From Pseudomarimonas arenosa (GTDB lineage: Bacteria > Pseudomonadota > Gammaproteobacteria > Xanthomonadales > Xanthomonadaceae), in assembly GCF_014841215.1 (NCBI RefSeq), contig NZ_JACYTR010000009.1, positions 62,001 through 126,000 on the forward strand: a stretch of 64,000 nt of DNA, read 5' to 3'. Of this stretch, positions 17,878-30,144 are shown in pieces; position 1 is the first letter of the stretch, and each line of letters starts with the position of its first letter. Under the pieces are notes generated by a model that ran no database searches, was not told where the DNA came from, and worked only from the letters and a program-made list of their open reading frames with translations. The position numbers and the translations under genes were made by a program.

Positions 17878-19313
17878 AGCGCCTGCAGCACAGCGGAGAT
17901 CTCGCCACCTTGTTTCGCCGGGTGCATTTCATTGGCATTGGCGGCGCCGGCATGAGCGGCATTGCCGAGGTGCTATGCACACTGGGCTATACCGTGAGTG
18001 GCTCGGATCTGGGCGAATCGGCCGTGGTGCAACGTTTGCGCAAGGCCGGCGCGCGGGTTGAGATCGGTCATGCCGCCGGTCATGTGCAGGATGTCGACGT
18101 GGTGGTGGTGTCGAGTGCCATCAAGCGTGACAACCCCGAGTGGGTGGAAGCGCGCAAGCGCCGGATCCCGGTGGTACCACGGGCCGAAATGCTGGCCGAG
18201 CTGATGCGCTTTCGTCGCGGCATCGCCATTGCCGGCACCCACGGCAAGACCACAACTACCAGTTTGGTGGCCAGTGTGCTGAGCGAAGGCGGTCTTGATC
18301 CCACCTTCGTCATCGGCGGCCAACTGTTGGCCGCGGGAACGCATGCCAGATTGGGCGCGGGTGAATGGCTGGTGGCCGAGGCCGACGAGAGCGACGGCAG
18401 CTTCCTGCGCCTGACGCCGCTGGTCGCCGTGGTCACCAATATCGATGCCGACCACCTGGAGAACTACGACAACGACTTTGGACGTGTGCAGCAGGCGTTC
18501 TCGGAGTTCCTCCATCGCTTGCCGTTCTATGGTCTGGCCGTGCTGTGCATCGATGATCCCTGGGTGGCCAAGCTGGCCGAGGAGATGCCCCGCCACCTGA
18601 TCACCTATGGTCTGGGTGATCAGGCTGAAGTACGTGCGCAGAATCTGCGCCAGAGCGGCCCGGTCACTGCGTTTGATCTGTGCTTGCCTGATGAGCCAAA
18701 GCAACATATCGAGCTCAACCTGCCTGGCAAGCACAATGTGCTGAACGCCTTGGCTGCTGCCGCCATTGGCTGGCAGCTCGGTGTGCCTGCTACCGCCATT
18801 GCCAAGGCACTGGCCAGCTTCCAGGGTGTCGGTCGACGATTCAATGTGTTGGGCGAACTCGCCGTCGAGGGTGGACACGCCTTGCTGGTGGATGACTACG
18901 GCCATCATCCGCGCGAACTGGAGGCGGTGTTCTCGGCCGCCCGCGATGGTTGGCCCGAGCGGCGCCTGGTGGTGGCTTTCCAGCCACATCGCTACAGCCG
19001 CACGCGCGATCTTCTGGACGACTTTGCCGCTGTGCTGTCGCAGGCTGACAGCGTCCTGCTTAGTGAGGTCTATGCCGCCGGAGAGGCGCCGATTGCCGGT
19101 GCCGACGCCAAGGCTCTTGCGCGCGCCATTCGCAGTCGAGGCCGGGTGGAGCCGGTGGTGGTGGGGCAATGCCAGGAGTTCAATGACGTGCTGCCGAACG
19201 TACTGCAGGACGGCGATTTGCTGATTGTGCTGGGTGCTGGTGATATTGGGCGTTATGCACAACAGCTGATTGCCGACGGCCTGAATGCTGCCGCCGCGGG
19301 AGCTGCGCCATGA
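17874..19313 (+). CDS. murC: UDP-N-acetylmuramate:L-alanine ligase MurC
   Basis: MurC adds the first stem residue, L-Ala, to UDP-MurNAc. The 479-residue protein shows [17 protein letters not shown] (UDP site), the ATP loop [41 protein letters not shown] and [13 protein letters not shown]. All are characteristic of MurC rather than Mpl. It sits directly before ddl with no murB between, unlike in E. coli. It overlaps both neighbours. Confidence 0.97.
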   Translation: MKRLQHSGDLATLFRRVHFIGIGGAGMSGIAEVLCTLGYTVSGSDLGESAVVQRLRKAGARVEIGHAAGHVQDVDVVVVSSAIKRDNPEWVEARKRRIPVVPRAEMLAELMRFRRGIAIAGTHGKTTTTSLVASVLSEGGLDPTFVIGGQLLAAGTHARLGAGEWLVAEADESDGSFLRLTPLVAVVTNIDADHLENYDNDFGRVQQAFSEFLHRLPFYGLAVLCIDDPWVAKLAEEMPRHLITYGLGDQAEVRAQNLRQSGPVTAFDLCLPDEPKQHIELNLPGKHNVLNALAAAAIGWQLGVPATAIAKALASFQGVGRRFNVLGELAVEGGHALLVDDYGHHPRELEAVFSAARDGWPERRLVVAFQPHRYSRTRDLLDDFAAVLSQADSVLLSEVYAAGEAPIAGADAKALARAIRSRGRVEPVVVGQCQEFNDVLPNVLQDGDLLIVLGAGDIGRYAQQLIADGLNAAAAGAAP

Positions 19314-20260
19314 CCGCCCATTCACAGGATGTGCGCCAGTTGTTTGGTCGCGTGGCGGTTCTGCTCGGTGGCAGTTCCAGCGAGCGCGAGGTGTCGCTCG
19401 ATTCCGGACGCAATGTGCTGGAGTCGCTGGTCGCTGCCGGCGTCGATGCGCGACCGATCGATGGCGTGCCGGCCTTGATCAAAGAATTGCAGGCCGGCAC
19501 GGTCGACCGCGTGTTCAATATCCTGCACGGCAGTCGCGGTGGTGGCGAGGATGGTGTGCTGCAGGGGCTGCTGGAGGCCTACGGCATTCCCTGCACCGGC
19601 TCGGACGTGCTCGGCTCGGCCTTGGCCATGGACAAGGTGCGCAGCAAGCAAGTGTGGCAAAGCCTTGGGCTGTCGACTGCCGAGTTCTGCGTCTTGCGGC
19701 CAGGCGAGGATCTGCAGGAGAAGGCCGAAGCGCTGGGTTATCCATTGATCGTCAAGCCGGCCTGTGAAGGCTCCAGTGTCGGCATCAGTCGAGTGTTCAA
19801 GCCTGAGGATCTGGCCGCCGCGGTGGCGTTGGCCAAGCGCTATCCCGGTGAGCTGTTGCTTGAGCGACTGATCGTCGGCGATGAGCTGACCGTCGGCATC
19901 CTTGGCGAACAGGCCCTGCCCAGCATTCGCATCGTGCCGGCTGGCGAGTACTACGACTATCACGCCAAGTACGTCGCCGAGGATACCCAGTACATCTGTC
20001 CCGGTCTGAGGCAGCAGGACGATGCAGAGCTCGGCGAGCTGGCCCTGGCCGCCTTTCGTGCGGTCGGCTGTCGCGGTTGGGGCCGGGTCGATGTGATGCG
20101 TGACCGCTCCGGGCGGAACTATCTGTTAGAGGTGAATACGGCGCCGGGCATGACCAGTCATTCGCTGGTGCCGAAAGCGGCCAGCCAGCTCGGCATCGAT
20201 TTCTCGGAACTGTGTCTGCGCATCCTGCGTCAGACGCTGGCTGCGGTGGCTGCGCCATGA
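19310..20260 (+). CDS. ddl: D-alanine:D-alanine ligase
   Basis: This 316-residue ATP-grasp ligase (DdlB type by location) makes the D-Ala-D-Ala dipeptide used by MurF. Visible signatures are [20 protein letters not shown] near the N-terminus, [35 protein letters not shown], and [20 protein letters not shown] near the C-terminus. The first of these carries the conserved ligase Glu and Ser. It overlaps murC and ftsQ by ATGA. Confidence 0.96.
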   Translation: MTAHSQDVRQLFGRVAVLLGGSSSEREVSLDSGRNVLESLVAAGVDARPIDGVPALIKELQAGTVDRVFNILHGSRGGGEDGVLQGLLEAYGIPCTGSDVLGSALAMDKVRSKQVWQSLGLSTAEFCVLRPGEDLQEKAEALGYPLIVKPACEGSSVGISRVFKPEDLAAAVALAKRYPGELLLERLIVGDELTVGILGEQALPSIRIVPAGEYYDYHAKYVAEDTQYICPGLRQQDDAELGELALAAFRAVGCRGWGRVDVMRDRSGRNYLLEVNTAPGMTSHSLVPKAASQLGIDFSELCLRILRQTLAAVAAP

Positions 20261-20994
20261 GCCTGGCCCTGCGCGCATTGGCCTGGACCCTGGCCCTGGG
20301 CCTGGCCCTGTTACCGGTGGTGGCGGTACTTAACGGTTGGTTCGCCAATGATCGCTGGCCAATCGAGCACCTCAGCGTCGAAGCCGAATATCGCCGCGTT
20401 GACGAACAGGCCATTCGGCAAGCGGTTCTGCCGCATGTGGCGCGCGGCTTCTTTGCGGTGGATCTGGAGGCGGTGCGGGCCTCGGTGGCCTCGCTGGCCT
20501 GGGTGGCTTCGGTTGATGTGCGCAAGCGCTGGCCCAATGCATTGGAGCTCAGCATCCGCGAACACCAGCCGATTGCTCGTTGGGGCGAGGGCTACCTGGT
20601 GTCGCTGGACGGACAGCTATTCGAGGAGCCCAAGCGCGGTGCGCCTGAAGGCTTGCCAACCCTGGATTCCCCGCGCCCGCGCCTGGCGGAAACCCTGCGC
20701 TTCTATCAGCAGGCCAAACCTCTGGTAGCGGAACTCGGGTTGCCGCTTGACAGCGTTCGACTGTCCGCACGAGGCAGTTGGAGTCTGCGACTGGGTGATG
20801 CGCGACTGATGTTGGGGCGGGTGGAACCGATGGCCCGCTTGCAGGAAGTCTGGCCGCTGTTGGTCAAGGTGGTCCAGGCCGACGCACGGCCTCTGCTTCG
20901 TGCAGATTTTCGCTATGGCAATGGATTCGCCCTGCATTGGGGCGAGGCGTCGACACCCGAACATGTCGATGCCGGAACTGGAACAGGTACATGA
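20257..20994 (+). CDS. ftsQ: Cell division protein FtsQ
   Basis: FtsQ is a bitopic divisome scaffold that recruits FtsL and FtsB. The 245-residue product has a short cytoplasmic N-terminus, one transmembrane helix (about residues 7-28), a POTRA domain (about 35-105, [24 protein letters not shown]... to [24 protein letters not shown]), and a beta domain. ATG at 20257 overlaps the ddl stop. A longer in-frame extension upstream would run inside ddl and is not needed. Confidence 0.95.
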   Translation: MSLALRALAWTLALGLALLPVVAVLNGWFANDRWPIEHLSVEAEYRRVDEQAIRQAVLPHVARGFFAVDLEAVRASVASLAWVASVDVRKRWPNALELSIREHQPIARWGEGYLVSLDGQLFEEPKRGAPEGLPTLDSPRPRLAETLRFYQQAKPLVAELGLPLDSVRLSARGSWSLRLGDARLMLGRVEPMARLQEVWPLLVKVVQADARPLLRADFRYGNGFALHWGEASTPEHVDAGTGTGT

Positions 20995-22226
20995 ATCGCA
21001 AGGGTGATAAATCGCTGATCGTTGGCCTCGATATCGGCACCTCCAAGGTGGTCGCCCTGGTCGGCGAGTACAGCGCGGACAATCCGATCGAAATCATCGG
21101 CATGGGCTCGCACAGTGCGCATGGACTGAAACGGGGCGTGGTGGTGGACATCGAGTCCACGGTCAACTCGATTCAGCGCGCCGTGGAGGAAGCCGAGCTA
21201 ATGGCTGGCTGCGAGATCCGCTCGGTATACGCCTCGATTGCCGGCAGCCACGTGCAGTGCAAGAACTCGCCGGGGATCGTGCCGATCAAGGACGGCGAGG
21301 TCACCTACGGTGACATGGAGCGGGTGCTGGAAGCGGCCAAGGCGGTGGCCATTCCATCGGATCAGAAGATTCTGCACGCGATTCCGCAGGAGTACATCGT
21401 CGACAATTCGCAGGAAGGCATTCGACATCCGGTCGGCATGTCAGGTGTTCGACTGGAAGTGCGAGCCCATCTGATCGTAGGAGCGCAATCTGCGGCAGCC
21501 AATATCAGCAAGTGCATCAATCGCTGCGGCTTGCAGGTCGATGATCTGGTATTGAGCTCCATTGCCTCCAGTGCCGCCGCTCTGACCGCCGATGAGAAGG
21601 AACTGGGTGTTGTGCTGGTCGACATGGGGGCGGGCACCACGGATATCGCGGTGTTCGTGCAGGGTGCGATTCGCCACTCGGCCTCTCTGCCGATTGCCGG
21701 CGATCAGGTGACCAACGATATCGCTCACTTGTTGCGGACACCGACGCCGCACGCCGAAGAGATCAAGGTGCGCTACGCCTGCGCTCTGGCTCAGCTGGCC
21801 ACGGCCGAAGAGTCAATCCAGGTGCCCTCGGTGGGTGACCGCCCGCCCCGGCGTCTGGCCCGTCAGGCCTTGGCCGAAGCGGTGCAGAACCGTTACGAAG
21901 AAATTTTCGAAATGGTGCAGGCCGAACTGCGCCGGGCCGGTTTCGAGGAATTGGTCCGCGCCGGCATGGTGCTCACCGGAGGTGCTGCCCGCATGGAAGG
22001 TGTCGCCGAGCTGGCTGAAGAGATGCTGCACATGCCGGTGCGTGTTGCCGTGCCGCAGTACGTGACCGGGCTTGGCGAAGTGGTCAGCAGCCCGGTCTAC
22101 ACCACAGGTGTTGGTCTGCTGCTGTGGGGGGCGCAGGCCGAGTTTCCGCGCCGTCCCAGCGTACCGGCCAGCCGAGTCGGCACCATGTGGTCGCGCTTCC
22201 AGAACTGGTATCGAGGGGAGTTTTAA
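20991..22226 (+). CDS. ftsA: Cell division protein FtsA
   Basis: FtsA is the actin-like protein that tethers FtsZ to the membrane. The 411-residue product has the ATPase signatures IVGLDIGTSKVVALVGEY (phosphate 1), VLVDMGAGTTDIAVF (phosphate 2) and VLTGGAARMEGV (adenosine). A C-terminal amphipathic helix (MWSRFQNWYRGEF) serves as the membrane-targeting sequence. ATG at 20991 overlaps the ftsQ stop. A hairpin with a T-run follows the stop, so some transcripts may end here. Confidence 0.97.
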   Translation: MNRKGDKSLIVGLDIGTSKVVALVGEYSADNPIEIIGMGSHSAHGLKRGVVVDIESTVNSIQRAVEEAELMAGCEIRSVYASIAGSHVQCKNSPGIVPIKDGEVTYGDMERVLEAAKAVAIPSDQKILHAIPQEYIVDNSQEGIRHPVGMSGVRLEVRAHLIVGAQSAAANISKCINRCGLQVDDLVLSSIASSAAALTADEKELGVVLVDMGAGTTDIAVFVQGAIRHSASLPIAGDQVTNDIAHLLRTPTPHAEEIKVRYACALAQLATAEESIQVPSVGDRPPRRLARQALAEAVQNRYEEIFEMVQAELRRAGFEELVRAGMVLTGGAARMEGVAELAEEMLHMPVRVAVPQYVTGLGEVVSSPVYTTGVGLLLWGAQAEFPRRPSVPASRVGTMWSRFQNWYRGEF

Positions 22227-22228
22227 GT

Positions 22229-22258
22229 GTCGCTTGATCGACCAGAAGCGACGTTTTT
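22229..22258 (+). terminator. Candidate intrinsic terminator after ftsA
   Basis: A perfect 7-bp stem GTCGCTT (22229-22235) / AAGCGAC (22246-22252) with a 10-nt loop is followed by GTTTTT. The stem is short and moderately strong, so read-through into ftsZ is likely. It begins 2 nt after the ftsA stop. Confidence 0.5.
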
Positions 22259-22259
22259 C

Positions 22260-22378
22260 GCAACCGAGGAACGGTTGCGGGTGAATCGATTGTCTAAGCA
22301 GTTGATTCGCCAACGGTCGGTTGCATCGCCTGTGCAATCGATCTGTCCGAACGGCGACAGGAGGTCGCCGTTCGGACA
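22260..22378 (+). promoter_or_regulatory. Two further hairpins in the ftsA-ftsZ gap
   Basis: GCAACCG-AGGAA-CGGTTGC (22260-22278) is a perfect 7-bp stem. A perfect 15-bp stem (arms 22344-22358 and 22364-22378, outer bases TGTCCGAA/TTCGGACA, 5-nt loop AGGAG) follows 65 nt later. The larger hairpin is not followed by a T-run, so it may stabilise mRNA, stall polymerase, or mark a processing site upstream of ftsZ. The gap from the ftsA stop to the ftsZ ATG is 277 bp, far wider than elsewhere in this cluster. Confidence 0.5.
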
Positions 22379-22503
22379 ATTTGACGTTACGCGCGGGCGG
22401 AAAAACGGCGACAATCATCGCGCCGGTTACCGGTCCCGCGTTTGCAAGTCATCGAGCCAACAACAAGAAAACACGAACCAACACGAGTCGCGAGGAGAGA
22501 GCA

Positions 22504-23706
22504 ATGTTTGAGTTTGTTGAGAGAGCGGCACCTAGCGCCGTAATCAAGGTGATCGGCGTCGGCGGGGGCGGCGGCAATGCGGTGGCCCACATGGTCAGCA
22601 GCCAGCTGGAAGGCGTGGATTTCGTTTGCGCCAACACCGATGCGCAGGCCATCAAGGGGGTCGGAGCCAAACAGATCCTGCAGCTCGGCGCCAATGTCAC
22701 CAAGGGTCTGGGCGCCGGTGCGAATCCGGAGGTCGGCCGACAGGCGGCGCTGGAAGACCGCGAGCGCATTGTCGAGATGTTGGATGGCGCCGACATGGTG
22801 TTCATCACCGCCGGCATGGGCGGCGGAACCGGTACCGGCGCGGCGCCGGTAGTGGCGCAGCTGGCCAAGGAGATGGGCATTCTCACCGTCGCCGTGGTGA
22901 CCAAGCCCTTTCCGTTTGAAGGCCGCCGCCGCATGCAGGTTGCCTTGAAGGGCATTGACGAGCTGGCCCAACACTGCGATTCACTGATTACCATTCCCAA
23001 CGAAAAGCTGATTACCGTGCTCGGTCGCGATGCGACCATGATGCAGGCCTTCCGTGCTGCCAACGATGTGCTGCAGGGCGCCGTGCAAGGCATCGCTGAC
23101 CTGATCGTCCGACCCGGCCTGATCAATGTCGACTTTGCCGACGTGCGTACGGTGATGAGCGAGATGGGCATGGCCATGATGGGCAGCGGTCACGCCCGCG
23201 GCGACGACCGCGCCATGGCGGCTGCCGAAGCGGCGGTCAGCAATCCGCTGCTGGACGACATCAATCTGTCCGGTGCCTGCGGCATCCTGGTCAATATCAC
23301 CGCCGGTCCCGACTTCACCATGCGTGAATTCGACGAAGTCGGTCGCACCATCGAAGAGTTCGCCTCGGAAGATGCCACCGTGGTGATCGGCACCGTGCTG
23401 GATGCCGAGATGAAGGACGAGGTGCGGGTCACCGTGGTCGCCACCGGACTCAATCGGATGGCGCAGCGAGCGCCGGTACGCAACGAAACCCGAGTGGAAG
23501 CGGTGCAGCGACCTCAGGTGAAATTGGTGCGCAATGCCACCACGGGCATGGTCGACATGGCCGCCATGGCGAATGCCGGAGCCGCCATGGTCGCCGAGCC
23601 CGCACCAGTGCCCTCGCGAGCGGCGCGCGCCGACGTGACTCCGGCCACGGACGGATCTTTGGACTATCTGGATATCCCTGCTTTCCTGCGTCGACAGGCC
23701 GATTGA
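22504..23706 (+). CDS. ftsZ: Cell division protein FtsZ
   Basis: FtsZ is the tubulin-like GTPase forming the cytokinetic ring. The 400-residue product has the nucleotide region [15 protein letters not shown], the tubulin signature [13 protein letters not shown], and the T7-loop region [12 protein letters not shown] variable linker leads to the C-terminal peptide [14 protein letters not shown], which binds FtsA and ZipA. ATG 22504 is chosen because AGGAG lies at a proper distance upstream and the protein then starts [22 protein letters not shown] strong terminator lies 70 bp after the stop. Confidence 0.97.
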   Translation: MFEFVERAAPSAVIKVIGVGGGGGNAVAHMVSSQLEGVDFVCANTDAQAIKGVGAKQILQLGANVTKGLGAGANPEVGRQAALEDRERIVEMLDGADMVFITAGMGGGTGTGAAPVVAQLAKEMGILTVAVVTKPFPFEGRRRMQVALKGIDELAQHCDSLITIPNEKLITVLGRDATMMQAFRAANDVLQGAVQGIADLIVRPGLINVDFADVRTVMSEMGMAMMGSGHARGDDRAMAAAEAAVSNPLLDDINLSGACGILVNITAGPDFTMREFDEVGRTIEEFASEDATVVIGTVLDAEMKDEVRVTVVATGLNRMAQRAPVRNETRVEAVQRPQVKLVRNATTGMVDMAAMANAGAAMVAEPAPVPSRAARADVTPATDGSLDYLDIPAFLRRQAD

Positions 23707-23775
23707 GCGTGCACAGTCGGGCAGGCTCGGCCCGAATTGCGCGGTATCACTCAGAATGCATGACTCGTGTTGCAA

Positions 23776-23809
23776 AAAAACGACAAACCGGTTCCGGTTT
23801 GTCGTTTTT
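23776..23809 (+). terminator. Strong rho-independent terminator after ftsZ
   Basis: A perfect 16-bp inverted repeat (arms 23776-23791 and 23794-23809) has the core ACGACAAACCGG/CCGGTTTGTCGT, with A5 on one flank and T5 on the other. The symmetrical A/T tails mean it could work in both directions. It ends the dcw transcript and isolates lpxC. Confidence 0.9.
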
Positions 23810-23813
23810 GCTG

Positions 23814-23841
23814 TTGCTCTCTGAAACGCGTGTGCTATTCT
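23814..23841 (+). promoter_or_regulatory. Candidate promoter of lpxC
   Basis: TTGCTC (23814-23819), a 16-bp spacer, and TATTCT (23836-23841) preceded by TG one base away (extended -10, TGCTATTCT). It lies between the ftsZ terminator and the lpxC ATG, about 38 nt before the start codon. Hexamer matches are partial, but the position is right. Confidence 0.6.
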
Positions 23842-23884
23842 CCGGTCGCTTTTGTCGCGCTCCAGCCCCGGAGAACGCACAAGA

Positions 23885-24799
23885 ATGATCAGACAGAGAA
23901 CATTAAAGAACACAATTCGCGCAACAGGCGTCGGCCTGCACTCCGGAGAAAAGGTCTACATGACCTTGCGTCCGGCGGCGGTCGATACTGGCATCGTTTT
24001 CCGACGGGTCGATCTTGACGAACCGGTGGACATACGCGCTTGCGCGGAAAAAGTGGGAGACACCAGTCTCTCAACCACCCTGATTCAGGACGGCGTACGC
24101 GTCGCCACCGTCGAGCATCTGCTGTCGGCCCTGGCCGGACTCGGTATCGACAATGCCTACGTGGACTTGTCGGCGGCGGAAGTGCCGATCATGGATGGGT
24201 CAGCAGGCCCTTTCGTTTTCCTGGTGCAGTCCGCTGGCATTGAAGAGCAAAGCATGCCGAAGCGCTTTGTTCGCATCAAGCAGCCGGTAGTGGTACGCGA
24301 TGGTGACAAGTGGGCCCGTTTTGAGCCCTTCGATGGTTTCAAGGTCGGCTTCTCGATCGACTTCAACCATCCGCTGTTCACCTCGTCGACTTCAAGTGCC
24401 GAGATCGACTTCTCCACTACGTCATTCGTGAAAGAAGTGAGCCGGGCGCGTACCTTCGGCTTCATGAAGGACATCGAATACCTGCGCGAGCGCAATCTCG
24501 CCTTGGGTGGTTCGATGGACAACGCCATCGTGCTGGACGATTATCGCGTGCTGAACGAAGACGGGCTGCGTTATGAAGACGAGTTCGTCAAGCACAAGAT
24601 TCTCGATGCCATCGGTGACCTGTATCTGCTGGGACATAGCCTGATCGGCGCGTTCTATGGCTACAAGTCAGGGCATCAGCTGAACAACCAGTTGCTTCGC
24701 GAGCTGCGGGCGCAAACGTCGGCCTGGGAAGAGGTCACGTTTACCGATCCGGGCGATGCGCCGATCTCCTACGCCCATCCGGCGCAGGCCTCGGTTTGA
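23885..24799 (+). CDS. lpxC: UDP-3-O-acyl-N-acetylglucosamine deacetylase LpxC
   Basis: LpxC is the zinc enzyme catalysing the committed step of lipid A synthesis. The 304-residue protein begins [24 protein letters not shown]. It has the zinc ligands in [16 protein letters not shown] (His), [15 protein letters not shown] (His and Asp), and the catalytic His in [18 protein letters not shown] 23885 is preferred, with GGAG upstream, over an in-frame ATG 33 nt earlier whose extension is not conserved. Its placement after ftsZ is the usual gammaproteobacterial order, but here it has its own promoter. Confidence 0.97.
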   Translation: MIRQRTLKNTIRATGVGLHSGEKVYMTLRPAAVDTGIVFRRVDLDEPVDIRACAEKVGDTSLSTTLIQDGVRVATVEHLLSALAGLGIDNAYVDLSAAEVPIMDGSAGPFVFLVQSAGIEEQSMPKRFVRIKQPVVVRDGDKWARFEPFDGFKVGFSIDFNHPLFTSSTSSAEIDFSTTSFVKEVSRARTFGFMKDIEYLRERNLALGGSMDNAIVLDDYRVLNEDGLRYEDEFVKHKILDAIGDLYLLGHSLIGAFYGYKSGHQLNNQLLRELRAQTSAWEEVTFTDPGDAPISYAHPAQASV

Positions 24800-24841
24800 T
24801 TTGATTTTGAGCGTTACCGCTGCAGTCTTAGGGCTGCGGCA

Positions 24842-25291
24842 TCACGGGAAGAACGAATCGGCCATGGAGGCCATACGCAGCAGTTGATCGCGGAGTTCCG
24901 GGTCGCTGACTGTCAAAGCCGCTGCACGCAGGTTCTCGCGGGCGGCGGGGGAAAGGGGTGTTCGCGATGTAGAGTCCTGGGGAACGGGCTCCATCGTTGC
25001 CACTTTTACGGTGAGTTGGTCGACTGTGAGCCCGAGCTGTTGGGCTGTTGAGAGCAGGTTTGCGCTCAACAACCGCAATTTCGGGCCCACGGCCGGACTG
25101 CGAACCAAAAAGACAAGCCTGCTGCCGCGCACATTGGCCAACTGACATTGGTCTCTTAGCGTCGGCGGCAGGGACTGACGCAGCAAATGATCGAGCGCAC
25201 TGAGCCATTGGGCGCGCTGGATCAGGTTCTGCGGGAGCTGATCCAGGGCCGAGATGTTGCGGTGCTTGTGATGAGGTCCAGCAGGCTGCAT
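24842..25291 (-). CDS. dciA: DciA-family (DUF721) replicative helicase-interacting protein
   Basis: DciA assists loading of the replicative helicase DnaB in bacteria that lack DnaC/DnaI-type loaders. The 149-residue protein has the N-terminal KH-like DUF721 region (about residues 25-95, with LRDQCQLANVRGSRLVFLVRSPAVGPKLRLLSANLL) and a less ordered C-terminus. A DUF721 gene between lpxC and secA is the typical neighbourhood in gammaproteobacteria. It is on the opposite strand, convergent with lpxC and divergent from the M23 gene by only 25 bp. Confidence 0.85.
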   Translation of the reverse strand: MQPAGPHHKHRNISALDQLPQNLIQRAQWLSALDHLLRQSLPPTLRDQCQLANVRGSRLVFLVRSPAVGPKLRLLSANLLSTAQQLGLTVDQLTVKVATMEPVPQDSTSRTPLSPAARENLRAAALTVSDPELRDQLLRMASMADSFFP

Positions 25292-25316
25292 GGGCTAACG
25301 ACAGGATGGCCGGTTG

Positions 25317-26246
25317 ATGAATGTCATTATCGTAGCTAAATCGCTGCGAACACCGCGCAAACTCTCGCTGACGGATCCGCGAGTGCTAGCTGCTACGTTC
25401 GGTTTCGTGGTGTTCTTGGTGGGGATTGGCGTTGGCGTGGGCTTCTGGCTGCGCGACGGGCGCGCCAGCGCCCTGCAGGAAGTAGCGGCGATGCGTGACC
25501 AGTTGAATGGTCAGGCCCAGGATCTGGATCGCGCCAAACAGCAGGTTGACATGGAGCTGAACGCATTCGGTGTCCGCCTCGGTGAGCTGCAGGCGCAAGC
25601 GACCCGTCTCAACGCGCTCGGCGACCGTCTGACTCGACTGGCTCAGCTTGAGGATGGCGAGTTCGATTTCGGTGTGCTGCCTGCCATGGGCGGACCGGAA
25701 GCGCTGGATATCATGGGGGCGCCGGCCGACCGCAGTGTGCGCGCCTCGCTGGAAGCGCTGTCGGTCAAGCTGGAATCGCAGTCGCGCCAACTCGATGTGC
25801 TGGAAACCTTGTTGCTCGACCGTGACGTTGAAACGGCCCATTTGCCGGCGGGTCTTCCGATTCGCGCCGGTTATGCCTCGTCGGGCTTCGGCATGCGCAG
25901 CGATCCGTTTACTGCCCGCAGCGAATTTCACCGTGGCATGGATTTCAACGGTGCCCATGGTTCCGAAATCCTGGCCGTCGCCGATGGCGTGGTCACCTTC
26001 TCGGGCCGTTACGCCGGTTACGGCAATATGGTCGATATCGACCATGGCAATGGCTATATGACCCGCTACGCCCACAACGACAAGAATCTGGTCGAGCCGG
26101 GTACCCGCGTTCGCGCCGGCGATGTGGTCGCCAAAATGGGCAAGACCGGCCGCGCCACTGGGGTGCACGTGCATTTCGAGGTCTGGTTGAACGACCGCCC
26201 GGTCAACCCAGCGTCCTATCTGAAGAACGCCAAAGCGCGCGGCTGA
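25317..26246 (+). CDS. M23-family (LytM domain) peptidase, membrane-anchored
   Basis: This is a 309-residue envelope protein with a cytoplasmic N-terminus, one transmembrane helix (about residues 22-43), a coiled-coil segment (about 50-115, SALQEVAAMRDQLNGQAQDLDRAK), and a C-terminal LytM domain. The zinc ligands are present in FHRGMDFNG (H and D) and HVHFEVW (H-x-H), so it is probably an active endopeptidase rather than a degenerate EnvC/NlpD-type activator. ATG 25317 is chosen over an adjacent TTG. Position upstream of secA is common. The specific crosslink cleaved is unknown. Confidence 0.9.
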   Translation: MNVIIVAKSLRTPRKLSLTDPRVLAATFGFVVFLVGIGVGVGFWLRDGRASALQEVAAMRDQLNGQAQDLDRAKQQVDMELNAFGVRLGELQAQATRLNALGDRLTRLAQLEDGEFDFGVLPAMGGPEALDIMGAPADRSVRASLEALSVKLESQSRQLDVLETLLLDRDVETAHLPAGLPIRAGYASSGFGMRSDPFTARSEFHRGMDFNGAHGSEILAVADGVVTFSGRYAGYGNMVDIDHGNGYMTRYAHNDKNLVEPGTRVRAGDVVAKMGKTGRATGVHVHFEVWLNDRPVNPASYLKNAKARG

Positions 26247-26340
26247 GCCGCGGTCTTTGCCGACCTGGCGGCGCCCGGCGCCGCCCGCCGAACGGGGCTT
26301 GATTCGCTCCGATCGCGCCCCAAGGTTACAATGCACAGCT

Positions 26341-26361
26341 GGCCGCCTTGGGCGGCCTTTT
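26341..26361 (+). terminator. Hairpin with T-run between the M23 gene and secA
   Basis: GGCCGCC (26341-26347), loop TTG, GGCGGCC (26351-26357), then TTTT form a compact intrinsic terminator. It lies about 95 bp after the M23 gene stop and 47 bp before the secA ATG. TACAAT at 26327-26332, a good -10, lies just upstream with TTCGCT 18 bp before it, so a secA transcript starting near 26339 would carry the hairpin at its very 5' end. Confidence 0.6.
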
Positions 26362-26407
26362 CGCTTGTCTCGCAATCGGCGCCCCACGGGCGACTCGGAA
26401 TCCCCTC

Positions 26408-29137
<2,730 letters not shown>

Positions 29138-29144
29138 GTCGAGC

Positions 29145-29168
29145 GCGAACGAGCACCGGCTGGTTCGC
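29145..29168 (+). terminator. Hairpin between secA and the Nudix gene, weak candidate
   Basis: GCGAACGAGC (29145-29154) pairs with GCTGGTTCGC (29159-29168) with one mismatch and a 4-nt loop. There is no T-run, so it may be a 3' stabiliser or a weak terminator. Confidence 0.3.
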
Positions 29169-29190
29169 TGCCCTGAGATGAGGTTTGATT

Positions 29191-30144
29191 GTGAACGCGC
29201 CACTGACTGCAAGCCGCTTGTCAGTGGTCGCCGCGGCACTCACCGATGCCGATGGACGGGTGCTGCTTGCACAACGGCCGTCTACCCATCATCACGCCGG
29301 CCTGTGGGAGTTTCCCGGCGGCAAGCGCGAACAGCATGAGTCGCCCCTGCAGGCCCTGCGTCGCGAGCTGCATGAGGAACTGGGCATCGAGGTGCAGTCG
29401 GCCGAGCCGCTGATTTGCATCCCGTTCGATCTAGGCCAACGGCCGATCGAGCTTGACGTTTACCAGGTGAGCCGATTTGCCGGTGTTCCCGTCGCGCTGG
29501 AGCATCAGGCCTTGCACTGGGTCGAGCGGCGGGCGTTGGCCCAGTACCCGCTGCCACAGGCCGATCGCCCTGCGGCGGCTGCCTTGAGTCGGCCTGATCG
29601 CATGGCGGTGACCCCGGAAGGAATCGCTGCGCCCTCGGTCGCTGAAGGCGTGATTGGCCTGCTGCGGGCCGGTCATCGCTTGATTCAGTTGCGTTGCCCG
29701 CAGCTCGATGCATCGGCACAGCGAGAACTGGCTGCCGCCTTGCTACCTGACGTTCGCAAGTTTGCTGCCGATCTGCTGCTGAATGGGGACATCGAGGGAG
29801 CCGAACGACTGGGCTGCGGACTGCATCTGCGCTCGGCGCAACTGCAGCAGACCCGACCACGACTGGCGTCCGGACAGATCTTGTCCGCTGCCTGTCATGA
29901 TCTTGCCGATCTCGCTCGGGCCGAGGCCCTGCGGGTGGATTGCGTGGTGTTGGGTGCGGTGATGTCGACCGCCACTCATCCAGGCCGCGCCGCCCTGGGC
30001 TGGGCCGGATTCGCCCAGCTGCGCGCCTGTTCCAGCCTTCCAATCTATGCCATCGGCGGCCTCTGCGCCGATGATCTGACCACGGCCCGTCGCCATGGCG
30101 CGCAGGGGGTTGCCGCGATTCGCGCATTCTGGCCGCTGCCATGA
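29191..30144 (+). CDS. Nudix hydrolase fused to a ThiE-like domain (MutT-ThiE fusion)
   Basis: This 317-residue two-domain protein has a MutT-type Nudix hydrolase at its N-terminus (about 1-130), with a canonical Nudix box GGKREQHESPLQALRRELHEELGI. The C-terminal domain (about 145-310) has the thiamine phosphate synthase fold: QLRCP, GCGLHLRS, and IYAIGGLCADDLTTARRHGAQGVAAIRAFW. MutT hydrolyses 8-oxo-dGTP to limit A:T to C:G mutation. In the ThiE-like half, several residues expected for catalysis look replaced (for example QLREK-type Lys by Cys-Pro, and GPIFPT-type loop by GAVMSTAT). GTG 29191 follows GATGAGG at about 8 nt. Such fusions next to secA are known in Pseudomonas and relatives. Confidence 0.9.
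   Translation: MNAPLTASRLSVVAAALTDADGRVLLAQRPSTHHHAGLWEFPGGKREQHESPLQALRRELHEELGIEVQSAEPLICIPFDLGQRPIELDVYQVSRFAGVPVALEHQALHWVERRALAQYPLPQADRPAAAALSRPDRMAVTPEGIAAPSVAEGVIGLLRAGHRLIQLRCPQLDASAQRELAAALLPDVRKFAADLLLNGDIEGAERLGCGLHLRSAQLQQTRPRLASGQILSAACHDLADLARAEALRVDCVVLGAVMSTATHPGRAALGWAGFAQLRACSSLPIYAIGGLCADDLTTARRHGAQGVAAIRAFWPLP

Noticed and set aside
17973-19325. Minus-strand open frame of 450 codons over murC
   Set aside because: It is a shadow of murC; murC motifs are unambiguous on the plus strand.
22227-22511. Open frame of 94 codons in the ftsA-ftsZ gap
   Set aside because: It covers the three hairpins, overlaps the ftsZ start, and has no ribosome-binding site or conserved pattern.
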